Positions 6,908 to 15,343 of a stretch of 36,299 bases of DNA are shown here, piece by piece (position 1 is the stretch's first letter; each line of letters starts with the position of its first letter). The notes beneath the pieces are model-generated. The model did no database searches. It was not told where the DNA came from and saw only the letters and a program-made list of their open reading frames with translations. Location: positions 10,238 to 46,536 of the forward strand of contig NZ_JALBFU010000015.1 of assembly GCF_022662575.1 (NCBI RefSeq). Reading direction: 5' to 3'. A program made the translations under genes and the position numbers. Source of the stretch: Luteimonas aquatica (GTDB lineage: Bacteria; Pseudomonadota; Gammaproteobacteria; Xanthomonadales; Xanthomonadaceae).

Positions 6908-7474
6908 ATGGGCAACCGGCTCTCGAAGATCTACACCAAGACCGGCGACGACGGCACGACGGGCCTGGGCGACGGCACGCGCACGGCGAAGGATTCGGCC
7001 CGCGTGGCCGCCTACGGCACGGTCGACGAGGCGAACTCGAGCATCGGCCTGCTGCTGGCCGCCGACGGCCTGTCCGAGGACATCCGCGAGCTGCTCACCA
7101 CGGTGCAGCACCAGCTGTTCGATCTCGGCGGCGAGCTGTGCATCCCCGGCCACGCCGCCATCGACGATGCCGACGTCGAGCGCCTGGAGCAGCGCCTGGA
7201 CCACTACAACGAGACGTTGCCGCCGCTCAAGGATTTCATCCTGCCCGGCGGCGGCGAGGCGGCCGCACGTTGCCATGTCGCGCGCACCGTGGTGCGGCGG
7301 GCCGAACGCGAGACGGTCACCCTGTCGCGGCAGGAAGCGGTGCGTCCCCAGGCGATCCGCTACCTGAACCGGCTCTCCGACCTGCTGTTCGTGCTCGCCC
7401 GCGTGCTGGCCCGCGCCAGCGGCCACGGCGAAGTGCTCTGGGCGCACGAGCGGCGCAAACGCGCCCGCGACTGA
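6908..7474 (+). CDS. pduO: Cob(I)alamin adenosyltransferase, PduO type
   Basis: 188 residues. PduO-type enzymes transfer the 5'-deoxyadenosyl group of ATP to cob(I)alamin to make coenzyme B12. The N-terminal ATP-binding motif is IYTKTGDDGTTGLGDGTR (about residues 8-25); then VAAYGTVDEANSSIGLL, FILPGGGEAAARCHVARTVVRRAER, and the C-terminal YLNRLSDLLFVLARVLAR. All are family hallmarks and the length is normal, so the gene is intact despite three partial copies of its start just upstream. The ancestral start may have been the GTG at 6293, only 6 bp after btuM; the repeat insertions moved the working start to ATG 6908, whose upstream sequence (ggacctgattcc) is a poor ribosome site. Context with btuM supports B12 uptake followed by adenosylation. 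Confidence 0.93.
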   Translation: MGNRLSKIYTKTGDDGTTGLGDGTRTAKDSARVAAYGTVDEANSSIGLLLAADGLSEDIRELLTTVQHQLFDLGGELCIPGHAAIDDADVERLEQRLDHYNETLPPLKDFILPGGGEAAARCHVARTVVRRAERETVTLSRQEAVRPQAIRYLNRLSDLLFVLARVLARASGHGEVLWAHERRKRARD

Positions 7475-7516
7475 GCCGGGAGTACCATCGGGCGGCCCCC
7501 TCTCCCGAGCCCTTCC

Positions 7517-8428
7517 TTGCGCATCTACACCCATTCCGCGTGCCTGCTGCACGACACCGGCCCCGGCCATGCGGAACGTCCGCAGCGGCTGGGCGCGGTG
7601 ATCGAGGCGCTGCGCGGCGGGTTCGACGACCTCGACTGGCAGGAGGCGCCGCGCGCCACCCGCGGACAGCTGCTGCGCGCGCACGACGAAGGGCTGCTGG
7701 CCAGCGTGCTCGAAGCCAAGGTCGAGCAGCGCATCCAGCTCGATCCGGACACCGTGCTTTCGCAGGCCTCGGCGGAGGCGGCGCTGCGCGCGGCCGGCGC
7801 CGCCGTCGCCGCGGTGGACGCGGTGCTCTCGGACGCATGTTCGGCGGCCTTCTGCGCGGTACGCCCGCCCGGGCACCACGCCACCGCCGAGGCGGCGATG
7901 GGCTTCTGCCTGTTCAACAACGTCGCCGTCGCCGCGATGCACGCCCTCGAGCGGCATGGGCTGTCGCGGGTGGCGATCGTCGATTTCGACGTCCACCACG
8001 GCAACGGCACCCAGGCGATCTTCGCCGCCGAACCGCGCGTGCAGTATTTCAGCTCGCACCAGATGCCGCTGTATCCGGACACCGGACAGGTGCGCGAGCG
8101 CGGTGTGGGCAACATCTTCAACGCGCCGCTGCTGCCGGGCACGGGCAGCCGGCGCTTCCGCGAGGCCTGGAACGGGCGGCTGCTGCCGGCGCTGGATGCC
8201 TTCGCGCCGCAGCTGCTGCTGATCTCGGCCGGATTCGATGCGCATTGGCGCGACCCCCTGGCGCAGCTGCAGCTGGACGTGGAGGACTTCGCCTGGATCA
8301 CCGGCGAATTGCGCGCCCTGGCCGCGCGCCATGCGCAGGGCCGGATCGTGTCGATGCTCGAGGGCGGCTACGACCTGCAGGCGCTGCGCGATTGCAGCGT
8401 GGCGCACGTCGCCGCCCTGCGCGGCTAG
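7517..8428 (+). CDS. Histone deacetylase family (HDAC-like amidohydrolase)
   Basis: 303 residues of the arginase/deacetylase superfamily, class II HDAC-like; bacterial members remove acetyl groups from small amines or proteins using a Zn ion. Motifs in order: GPGHAERPQRL near the N-terminus, VRPPGHHA with the catalytic His pair, GFCLFNNVAVAA, DFDVHHGNGTQ with Asp/His metal ligands, SAGFDAHWRDPL and EGGYDL near the C-terminus. The start is TTG 7517 (MRIYTHSACLLHD) with cccgag upstream; no nearer ATG exists. It lies 42 bp after the adenosyltransferase gene and 167 bp before lptD. Substrate is not determinable; polyamine or acetoin-type deacetylation are both known in the family. Confidence 0.9.
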   Translation: MRIYTHSACLLHDTGPGHAERPQRLGAVIEALRGGFDDLDWQEAPRATRGQLLRAHDEGLLASVLEAKVEQRIQLDPDTVLSQASAEAALRAAGAAVAAVDAVLSDACSAAFCAVRPPGHHATAEAAMGFCLFNNVAVAAMHALERHGLSRVAIVDFDVHHGNGTQAIFAAEPRVQYFSSHQMPLYPDTGQVRERGVGNIFNAPLLPGTGSRRFREAWNGRLLPALDAFAPQLLLISAGFDAHWRDPLAQLQLDVEDFAWITGELRALAARHAQGRIVSMLEGGYDLQALRDCSVAHVAALRG

Positions 8429-8595
8429 AGGCCGCGCCGCCGCGCCGGTCAGGCGCCGTTCCGGAAACGGCAGGCGGCCATTCAGCTAAGGTTTCGGCGC
8501 CCCGTCCCGGACGCCGGGCAGCCGCGCCCTTCACCGTTGCCGCTGCGCGGGCGATGCGTCAAGCTAGCGGTCGTTTTGGCTGAACGGATGCCTGC

Positions 8596-11235
8596 GTGCG
8601 CCGAGTTTTCCGACTGCTGCCGTTGCCGCTGTGCATCGCCTTCTCGCTCTCCGCGCAGGCTGCCGACGACCCGCCCGAGGACTACTCCCTGTGCCCGGTG
8701 GACGACGCGGTGCCGTTCTTCCCCGACGCCCAGCCTCCCAAGGGCGCGCCGGAGGACCGCGCCAACCTGCCGACCGACGTCAACGGCGACAGCGTCCAGG
8801 GCGTCAGCGGCGAGACCGTGACCTTCCAGGGCAACGTCGCCCTCAAGCGCGGCGACCAGTTCCTGGGCGCCGACAATCTCAGCTACAACCAGCAGACCGA
8901 CCAGTACGTGGCCGAAGGCAACGTGCGCTACCAGGACGCCAGCATGCGCATGCTGGCCGATCGCGCCACCGGCAAGCAGGACGAGGACAAGCACAAGATC
9001 GACAACGTGCGCTACCAGCTCACCTCGCGCCGCGGCAACGGCGGCGCGAAGGAGATCCAGATGGACGGCACGCACGGCCGGCTGATCGGCTCCTCGTATT
9101 CCACCTGCCCGCCCAACGACCGCCGCTGGGAGCTGCGCGCGCCGCAGATCGATCTCGACACCGAGGAAGGCTTCGCCACCGCGCGCAATGCCACCGTGCG
9201 CATCGGCAAGGTCCCGGTGCTGTACATGCCGTGGTTCAAGTTCCCGATCGACGACCGCCGCCATACCGGCTTCCTGATGCCCAATCTCGGCCAGTCCAGC
9301 CGCAACGGCTTCGACTACCGCCAGCCGATCTACTTCAACCTGGCGCCGAACTACGACCTGACGCTCGAGCCGCGCATCATGACCAGGCGCGGCGTCGGCC
9401 TGGGCACGGAGTTCCGCTATCTGACGCGCACCGGCAAGGGCGTGCTCGACTTCGATTTCCTGCCGTCCGACGACCTGACCTCGCGCGAGCACGCCGAGGA
9501 GCTGGACGACTTCACCCGTGAGCGGTATTCGCTCGCCAACCGCCGCAAGAGCGACCGCGGCCGCTTCGCGTTCATCGGTTCGCAGAACATCACCCGCAAC
9601 TGGCAGGCGCTGGCGAACCTGAGATGGGTCAGCGATCCGCGCTACCGCGACGACTTCTCCAGCAGCCTCACCAACCAGTCCTCCTACAGCAGTTCCAGCG
9701 ACATCGGCCTGTACGGCCGCGGCCGCTACTGGGACGCCAGCCTGTCGGCGTCCTACTACCAGCTCACCGACTACACGCTGCCCGAGACCAGCCTGGCCTA
9801 CAACCGCCTGCCCAGGCTCAATTTCAACTGGGAGCAGCCGTTCGGCCCGCGCGTGCTCGCCGGCATCAACACCGAGGCGACCCGCTTCGAGCACACCGCC
9901 GACGGTTCGACCGACATCTTCCGCACGATCACCGCCACCGCATCCGCATGCACGAACAATGGCATCACCTATCGACCTGGCGATTTTCTCGGTAATGGGG
10001 TCGAATGCCTGCAATCCGTGAAAAATAGCAAACCCGGCGGCAACCGGCTCGATTTCAAGCCTTACGTCAGCTTCCCGTTCGGCGGCGCCGGCTGGTTCAT
10101 CACGCCGACGCTGGCCTGGCGCTACACCTCCTATCAGCTCGAGGGCAAGCTGGCCACGCAACTGGCGACCAGCCGCGCCTGCGCCGCCATCAACGGCTGC
10201 ACCACCGCCAACCCGGCGCGCCCCACCGCGCAGCAGATCGCCGGCTTCTACGACGACAATCCCACGCGCAGCCTGCCGATCACCTCGCTCGACGCCGGCC
10301 TCTACTTCGACCGCTCGACCACCTGGGGCGGCGAAAGCTTCCTGCAGACCCTCGAGCCGCGCCTGTTCTATCTCAACGCGCCCTATCGCGAGCAGGACGG
10401 CCTGCCGCTGTTCGACACCGGCGACCTGACCTTCAGCTGGGGACAGCTGTTCCGCGACAACCGCTATTCCGGCGCCGACCGCCAGGCCGACGCCAACCAG
10501 CTCACGCTGGCCGTGACCAGCCGCTGGCTGCGCGAGTCCGACAGCCGCGAGAAGCTCTCGCTCAGCTTCGGCCAGATCCTCTACTTCGAGGATTCGCGCG
10601 TCAGGCTCAATTCCAGCAGGCCCTTCATCGAGGAAGGCAAGTCGGCGTGGGTGACCGACGCCAACTACGCGATCAACGACCGCTGGACCGTCGGCGCCTC
10701 GTACCAGTGGGACCCGAAGAACAGCACCAAGGATCTCGCCAGCCTGCGCACGCGCTACCTGGTCGGCGACAAGGGCATCGTCAATTTCGCCTACCGCTAC
10801 CGCCGCAACCTCGGCTACGACCCGAACAGCGCCAACGAGGACATCCGCAATCCCGACCTGCTCGAGCAGGTCGACCTGTCGTTCCTGTATCCGATCAACC
10901 AGACCTGGAGCGTGGTCGGACGCTACTACTACTCGATCCGCGACAAGCAGCTGCTGGAAGGCATCGCCGGCATCCAGTGGGACAGCTGCTGCCTGTCCGC
11001 GCGCCTGGTGGGGCGCAGATACGTGCGCAGCGGCCGGGAAGAAAGGATGAACAGCTCCATTCAGTTCGAACTGGAACTGAAGGGCCTGGGCTCGGCCGGC
11101 CAGAAGACGGAGAGCCGCTTGCGCCGTGCTATTCTCGGCTATTACCGCGACGACCTCTATCTCGTCCCGCCCGATCAGATCAGCAACGACGGCGCGAACA
11201 ACGACGACGACCCCACCGACACCCTCATCCGATGA
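8596..11235 (+). CDS. lptD: LPS-assembly outer-membrane protein LptD
   Basis: 879-residue beta-barrel that inserts lipopolysaccharide into the outer leaflet with LptE. A signal peptide ends at AQA-ADDPP; the N-terminal OstA jellyroll spans about residues 60-200 (VTFQGNVALKRGDQFLGAD, YVAEGNVRY); the barrel follows. All four disulfide-forming cysteines of the E. coli protein have equivalents: C33, C171 and the adjacent C798-C799 (DSCCLSARLVGRRY). Two extra Cys pairs lie in predicted surface loops (about residues 454-473 and 530-536). Start at GTG 8596 gives the signal peptide; the ATG at 8588 is in another frame. The segment around 9945-10035 has visibly lower GC than its flanks. The gene overlaps surA by 4 bp (ATGA); SurA is the chaperone that folds LptD. 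Confidence 0.95.
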   Translation: MRRVFRLLPLPLCIAFSLSAQAADDPPEDYSLCPVDDAVPFFPDAQPPKGAPEDRANLPTDVNGDSVQGVSGETVTFQGNVALKRGDQFLGADNLSYNQQTDQYVAEGNVRYQDASMRMLADRATGKQDEDKHKIDNVRYQLTSRRGNGGAKEIQMDGTHGRLIGSSYSTCPPNDRRWELRAPQIDLDTEEGFATARNATVRIGKVPVLYMPWFKFPIDDRRHTGFLMPNLGQSSRNGFDYRQPIYFNLAPNYDLTLEPRIMTRRGVGLGTEFRYLTRTGKGVLDFDFLPSDDLTSREHAEELDDFTRERYSLANRRKSDRGRFAFIGSQNITRNWQALANLRWVSDPRYRDDFSSSLTNQSSYSSSSDIGLYGRGRYWDASLSASYYQLTDYTLPETSLAYNRLPRLNFNWEQPFGPRVLAGINTEATRFEHTADGSTDIFRTITATASACTNNGITYRPGDFLGNGVECLQSVKNSKPGGNRLDFKPYVSFPFGGAGWFITPTLAWRYTSYQLEGKLATQLATSRACAAINGCTTANPARPTAQQIAGFYDDNPTRSLPITSLDAGLYFDRSTTWGGESFLQTLEPRLFYLNAPYREQDGLPLFDTGDLTFSWGQLFRDNRYSGADRQADANQLTLAVTSRWLRESDSREKLSLSFGQILYFEDSRVRLNSSRPFIEEGKSAWVTDANYAINDRWTVGASYQWDPKNSTKDLASLRTRYLVGDKGIVNFAYRYRRNLGYDPNSANEDIRNPDLLEQVDLSFLYPINQTWSVVGRYYYSIRDKQLLEGIAGIQWDSCCLSARLVGRRYVRSGREERMNSSIQFELELKGLGSAGQKTESRLRRAILGYYRDDLYLVPPDQISNDGANNDDDPTDTLIR

Positions 11236-12617
11236 ACAGACTGCTCGCCTCCGCCCTCGCCGCCGCCCTGTCGTTCGGCACCCTCGGCGCGTACGCCCAG
11301 ACGACCCAGCCGCTGGACCGCATCGCCGCCGTCGTCGACGAGGACGTGGTCCTGCAGAGCGAGCTCGACCGCGCGCTCAACAACGTGCTCGCGCAGTACG
11401 CCAACCGCCAGGACCAGTTGCCGCCGCGCGACATCCTGCAGCGCCAGGTGCTGGAGCGCCTGATCCTGGTCAAGCTGCAGTCCGCCGACGCCGCCCGCCA
11501 GGGCCTGCGCGTGAGCGACCAGGAAGTGGACGCCGCCATCAACAACATCGCCGGCCAGAACAAGCTCACGCCCGACCAGCTGCGCCAGCAGCTCGCCCGC
11601 GACGGCATGTCGTTCGACGACTTCCGCAGCTCGCTGCGCGACGAGATCCTCACCCAGCGTTCGCGCCAGCGCTTCGCGCAGAGCCGCATCAGCGTCAGCG
11701 AAACCGAGGTCGACGCCGGCCTCGCCGCGCTGGCCAAGGGCGGCACGCAGTACCACCTCGCGCACATCCTGATCGCGCTGCCCGACGGCGCCACGCCCGA
11801 GCAGATCGCGACCGGACAGAAGAAGGTCGACGGCATCAAGGCGCTGATTGACAAGGGCGAGATGACCTTCAACGCCGCGGCGGTGCGCTACTCCGACAGC
11901 CCGAACGCGCTGGAAGGCGGCGACCTGGGCTGGCGCAGCAGCGACGAGATCCCCAACGCCTTCGCCGGCACCATCACCAGCCTGCAGCCCGGCCAGATGC
12001 TCGGCCCGCTGCGCGGCCCCAGCGGCTTCCAGCTGGTGCAGCTGATCGAAACCCGGCAGGCCGACCAGGCCGCCGCCGCGCAGACCGTCACCCAGTACCA
12101 GGCGCGCCACATCCTGGTCCGCCCCGGCAGCGCCGAGGGCGACGACGCCAAGGCCAAGGCCAAGGCCGAGACCCTGCGCGCCCGCGTCGCCGGCGGCGCC
12201 GACTTCGCCAAGACCGCGCAGGAAAGCTCCGACGACACCGTGACCAAGGACAAAGGCGGCGAACTCGGCTGGTTCACCCAGGACCAGTTCGGTCCGGAAT
12301 TCGGCGCCCAGGTCGCCGCGCTGCAGGACGGACAGGTCTCGCAGCCGTTCAAGACCCAGGCCGGCTGGCACATCCTGCAGCGTGAGGCCAGCCGCCAGAC
12401 CAGCGTCACCGACGAGAACAAGCGCGCCCAGGTCCGCGAGAGCATCGGCCAGCGCAAGCTCGAGGACGAATGGAACCGCCACCTGCACGAGCTGCGCGGC
12501 GATGCCTTCGTCGACATCCGCACCGGCGCGCCGGCGGCGGATGCCGCTCCGGCCACGCCCGCTCCCGCCGCGCCGGCCGAAACCGCGCCGGCCCCGGCCT
12601 CGCAGAACGGCGGCTGA
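11232..12617 (+). CDS. surA: Periplasmic chaperone/peptidyl-prolyl isomerase SurA
   Basis: 461 residues. SurA escorts unfolded outer-membrane proteins, LptD included, across the periplasm. A signal peptide (MNRLLASALAAALSFGTLGAYAQ) precedes the N-terminal chaperone domain (LDRIAAVVDEDVVLQSELDRA). Two parvulin domains follow: the first from about residue 173 (YHLAHILIALPDG), the second from about residue 288 (YQARHILVRPG), each with the GGDLGW/GGELGW motif. The closing helix region (KRAQVRESIGQRKLEDEWNRHLHELR, quoted here only as KRAQVRESIG...DEWNRHL) is typical. A 25-residue Ala/Pro-rich tail is an addition of high-GC relatives. The start overlaps the lptD stop (ATGA), and a hairpin at 12626-12650 follows the stop. 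Confidence 0.94.
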   Translation: MNRLLASALAAALSFGTLGAYAQTTQPLDRIAAVVDEDVVLQSELDRALNNVLAQYANRQDQLPPRDILQRQVLERLILVKLQSADAARQGLRVSDQEVDAAINNIAGQNKLTPDQLRQQLARDGMSFDDFRSSLRDEILTQRSRQRFAQSRISVSETEVDAGLAALAKGGTQYHLAHILIALPDGATPEQIATGQKKVDGIKALIDKGEMTFNAAAVRYSDSPNALEGGDLGWRSSDEIPNAFAGTITSLQPGQMLGPLRGPSGFQLVQLIETRQADQAAAAQTVTQYQARHILVRPGSAEGDDAKAKAKAETLRARVAGGADFAKTAQESSDDTVTKDKGGELGWFTQDQFGPEFGAQVAALQDGQVSQPFKTQAGWHILQREASRQTSVTDENKRAQVRESIGQRKLEDEWNRHLHELRGDAFVDIRTGAPAADAAPATPAPAAPAETAPAPASQNGG

Positions 12618-12625
12618 TTGCCGCC

Positions 12626-12650
12626 GGGCCGGACCGCCCCCGTCCGGCCC
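12626..12650 (+). terminator. Hairpin after surA
   Basis: A perfect 9-bp stem, gggccggac (12626-12634) and gtccggccc (12642-12650), with a 7-nt loop, beginning 9 bp after the surA stop. It lacks a T-tract. It may separate lptD-surA from pdxA, which starts 121 bp beyond surA, or only partly attenuate read-through. Confidence 0.45.
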
Positions 12651-12738
12651 CCTCCTGCGCCCATGCCAGGCCTTAAGATGCCGGCATGGCGCGTGAATCC
12701 CGATCCGTGACGGGCCGCTCCGGGCCCCGGAGCCGTCC

Positions 12739-13752
12739 ATGCCCCTAGCCCCGCCGCCGGACACCGACCGCCGCATCCGGCTGGCGCTGGTGCCGGGCGA
12801 GCCGGCCGGCGTCGGCCCGGAACTGTGCGTGCGCGCGGCGCAGCTACCGCGCGAGGACCGCGAGATCACCGCATTCGCCGATCCGCGCACCCTGCAAGCC
12901 GCCGCCGCCGCCTTGGCGCTGCCGCTGCGGCTGCTCGATCCCGGGCAGCGCCCGCAGCGCCCGGGCGACCTGCCCCTGGTCGCCGTGGCCAACGCCGTCC
13001 CGGTCGCCTTCGGCACCCCGGACCCGCGCAACGCCGCCGCCGTGGTCGGCGCCCTGCGCCTGGCCGCGGACGCCTGCCTGTCGGGCGCCTGCGACGGCCT
13101 GGTCACCGGCCCCACCCACAAGGCCGCCATCAACGCCGGCGGCATCGCCTACAGCGGCACCACCGAGCTGCTGGCCGAGCACGCCGGCCGCGACGTGGTG
13201 ATGATGCTCGCCAACGACATCGTCCGCGTCGCCCTGGTGACCACGCACCTGCCGTTGCGCGAGGTGGCCGATGCCGTCACGCCGGAGGCCGTGGAGCGCA
13301 GCCTGCGCATCGTGCACGCGGCCCTGCGCGAGCGCTTCGGCATCGCCGACCCCGTGATCTGCGTGCTCGGGCTCAATCCGCACGCGGGCGAATCGGGACA
13401 CCTGGGGCGCGAGGAAATCGAGGTCATCGCGCCGGTGCTGGCGCGCCTGCGCGGCGAAGGCATGCGGTTGCAGGGACCGCTGCCGGCCGACACCGCGTTC
13501 CTGCCGGCGAAGCTGGCGGACGTCGATGCCGTGCTCGCCATGTACCACGACCAGGGACTGCCCGTGCTCAAGTACAGCGGGTTCGAGCGCGCGGTGAATC
13601 TCACCCTCGGCCTGCCCTACCCGCGCGTCGCCGTCGATCACGGCACCGCGCTCGATCTGGCCGGCAAGGGCACCGCCGACGCCTCGAGCCTGCTCGCCGC
13701 AATCGACACCTGCGCGCGGCTCGCGCATCATCCCCGCCGAGCAACGCAATGA
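12739..13752 (+). CDS. pdxA: 4-hydroxythreonine-4-phosphate dehydrogenase PdxA
   Basis: 337 residues. PdxA oxidises 4-hydroxythreonine-4-phosphate in the DXP-dependent route to pyridoxal phosphate. Hallmarks in order: LVPGEPAGVGPEL near residue 17, VTGPTHKAAINAGG, the Tyr/Ser-Gly-Thr-Thr-Glu segment YSGTTELLAEHAG, TTHLPLREV, LGLNPHAGESGHLG, and MYHDQGLPVLKY with metal-ligand histidines, then VDHGTALDLAGKGTAD. The ATG at 12739 gives a slightly extended N-terminus (MPLAPPPDTDRRI) compared with E. coli. The gene order surA-pdxA-rsmA-apaGH is the conserved gammaproteobacterial one, here with a small tRNA-binding gene inserted after pdxA; the two overlap by 4 bp. Confidence 0.94.
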   Translation: MPLAPPPDTDRRIRLALVPGEPAGVGPELCVRAAQLPREDREITAFADPRTLQAAAAALALPLRLLDPGQRPQRPGDLPLVAVANAVPVAFGTPDPRNAAAVVGALRLAADACLSGACDGLVTGPTHKAAINAGGIAYSGTTELLAEHAGRDVVMMLANDIVRVALVTTHLPLREVADAVTPEAVERSLRIVHAALRERFGIADPVICVLGLNPHAGESGHLGREEIEVIAPVLARLRGEGMRLQGPLPADTAFLPAKLADVDAVLAMYHDQGLPVLKYSGFERAVNLTLGLPYPRVAVDHGTALDLAGKGTADASSLLAAIDTCARLAHHPRRATQ

Positions 13753-14102
13753 GCGCGACGCCGATGCAAGAGATCGCCTGGGACGACTTCGTGAAAGTGG
13801 AGTTGCGCGTCGGCCGCGTGCTGTCGGCGGAGCCGTTCGCGCAGGCGCGCAAGCCCGCCTACGTGCTGCAGGTCGACTTCGGCCCGGAGATCGGCGTGCG
13901 CAAGTCCAGCGCGCAGATCACCGCGCTATACGCGCCCGAGCAACTGGTCGGACGCCTGGTCGTGGCCGTGGTCAATTTCCCGAAGAAGCAGATCGGACCG
14001 CTGATGTCCGAATGCCTGGTGACCGGCTTCCACGACAGCGAGGGCCGCGTCACCCTGTGCATGCCCGAGCACGACGTGCCGCTGGGCACGCGGCTGCTGT
14101 GA
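13749..14102 (+). CDS. CsaA-like tRNA-binding protein
   Basis: 117 residues, almost entirely an OB-fold tRNA-binding domain of the CsaA/MetRS-C-terminal type: FVKVELRVGRVLSAEPF, KPAYVLQVDFGPEIGVRKSS, ITALY, VVAVVNFPKKQIGPLMSECL and the closing LCMPEHDVPLGTRL. CsaA proteins bind tRNA and have been described as export-related chaperones; the exact job here is unknown. The ATG overlaps the pdxA stop (ATGA), and rsmA starts only 4 bp after its stop, so it is embedded in the pdxA-rsmA transcript. This insertion is not part of the E. coli order. Confidence 0.88.
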   Translation: MSATPMQEIAWDDFVKVELRVGRVLSAEPFAQARKPAYVLQVDFGPEIGVRKSSAQITALYAPEQLVGRLVVAVVNFPKKQIGPLMSECLVTGFHDSEGRVTLCMPEHDVPLGTRLL

Positions 14103-14106
14103 CCGC

Positions 14107-14910
14107 ATGAGCCTTCCGTTCCGCGAGCCGGCGAAGAAGTCCCTCGGCCAGCACTTCCTGCACGAGCGCGGCATCGTCGAGAAGATCCTGCTCGCCGTCG
14201 ATCCCAGGCCCGGCGACCGCCTGGTCGAGATCGGCCCTGGCCAGGGCGCCATGACCTTCCCGCTGCTCGACCGGCACGGGGCGCTGACCGCGATCGAGTT
14301 CGACCGCGACCTGCTCGCCCCGCTGACCGAGCAGGCGCGCGCGCACGGCGACCTCACCCTGATCCACGCCGACGTGCTCGATGTCGACTTCACCGCCCTG
14401 GCCGGCGAGGGCGGCCCCATCCGCCTGGTCGGCAACCTGCCCTACAACCTGTCCTCGCCGATCCTGTTCCACGCGCTGGAGCACGCCGCGGGGGGCGCGG
14501 CGATCCGCGACATGCATTTCATGCTGCAGAAGGAAGTGGTCGAGCGCATGGCGGCCGGTCCCGGCAGCAAGGTCTACGGGCGCCTGAGCGTGATGCTGCA
14601 GGCCTATTGCCAGGTGACGGCGCTGTTCTCCGTGGCGCCCGGCGCGTTCCGGCCGCCGCCCAAGGTGGACTCGGCCGTCGTCCGCCTGGTGCCGCGGCCG
14701 ACCGAGGCGGTCGGGATCCGCGACGCCCGCCGCTTCTCGGACCTGGTGCGCGCGGGCTTCGGCCAGCGCCGCAAGACCCTGCGCAACGCCCTGCAAGCGG
14801 TCTGCGGGGCCGAGGAGATCGCCGCGGCCGGCATCGACCCGCAGGCGCGCGCCGAACAACTGCCGGTCGCCGATTTCGTGCGCCTGGCGAACCAAACTGC
14901 GACGCCGTAG
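14107..14910 (+). CDS. rsmA: 16S rRNA dimethyladenosine transferase RsmA (KsgA)
   Basis: 267 residues. RsmA dimethylates the two adjacent adenosines near the 3' end of 16S rRNA (A1518, A1519) late in small-subunit assembly. Motifs: [19 protein letters not shown] at the N-terminus, the SAM loop [15 protein letters not shown], the acidic IEFDRDL, the catalytic [26 protein letters not shown] and the C-terminal [12 protein letters not shown]. Length is as in E. coli (273). The start at 14107 lies 4 bp after the tRNA-binding gene, and apaG follows after 35 bp. Confidence 0.95.
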   Translation: MSLPFREPAKKSLGQHFLHERGIVEKILLAVDPRPGDRLVEIGPGQGAMTFPLLDRHGALTAIEFDRDLLAPLTEQARAHGDLTLIHADVLDVDFTALAGEGGPIRLVGNLPYNLSSPILFHALEHAAGGAAIRDMHFMLQKEVVERMAAGPGSKVYGRLSVMLQAYCQVTALFSVAPGAFRPPPKVDSAVVRLVPRPTEAVGIRDARRFSDLVRAGFGQRRKTLRNALQAVCGAEEIAAAGIDPQARAEQLPVADFVRLANQTATP

Positions 14911-14945
14911 TCCAAGGATTCATCCATTCCGCTTACACTGCCGTC

Positions 14946-15329
14946 ATGGACGAGACATCGGATTACACCCTGGAGATTCAGATCGCCACGCGCTACCTCG
15001 ACGAGGAATCGGCGCCCGAGGACGACCGCTATGTCTTCGCCTACACCATCCGCATCCGCAACCTCGGCAAGCTGCCGGCACAGCTGCTCGCGCGCCACTG
15101 GCTGATCACCGACGCCAACGGCAAGATCGAGGAAGTGCGCGGCGACGGCGTGGTCGGGGAGCAGCCGCGCATCGAGCCCGGCGAGCAGTTCACCTATACC
15201 TCCGGGGCGGTGCTGTCCACCGCCGTGGGCACCATGCAGGGCAGCTACGACATGATCGGCGACGACGGCACGCACTTCGACGCGCCGATCCCGCCGTTCA
15301 CCCTGTCCGTGCCGCGCACGCTGCATTGA
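14946..15329 (+). CDS. apaG: ApaG (Co2+/Mg2+ efflux-associated, DUF525)
   Basis: 127 residues of the ApaG/DUF525 immunoglobulin-like fold: [28 protein letters not shown] (central strands), [22 protein letters not shown] and [14 protein letters not shown]. The biochemical role is unsettled; mutants in other bacteria affect Co resistance and Mg efflux, hence the name. It sits between rsmA and apaH as in E. coli, with 14 bp to apaH. The ATG at 14946 is chosen because the family begins just before the acidic strand DYTLEIQI; the longer frame to 14607 lies inside rsmA. Confidence 0.94.
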   Translation: MDETSDYTLEIQIATRYLDEESAPEDDRYVFAYTIRIRNLGKLPAQLLARHWLITDANGKIEEVRGDGVVGEQPRIEPGEQFTYTSGAVLSTAVGTMQGSYDMIGDDGTHFDAPIPPFTLSVPRTLH

Positions 15330-15343
15330 GGCGGTCCTAGCGC

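Noticed and set aside
6228..6915. Arg-rich minus-strand open frames across the 205-bp repeats
   Set aside because: They are the reverse complement of the repeated gene start and hairpins, have Arg/Ala-rich composition typical of GC shadows and differ only through repeat frame shifts.
10647..12617. Long N-terminal extension of SurA
   Set aside because: The extension is out-of-frame lptD sequence; the signal peptide at 11232 marks the real start.
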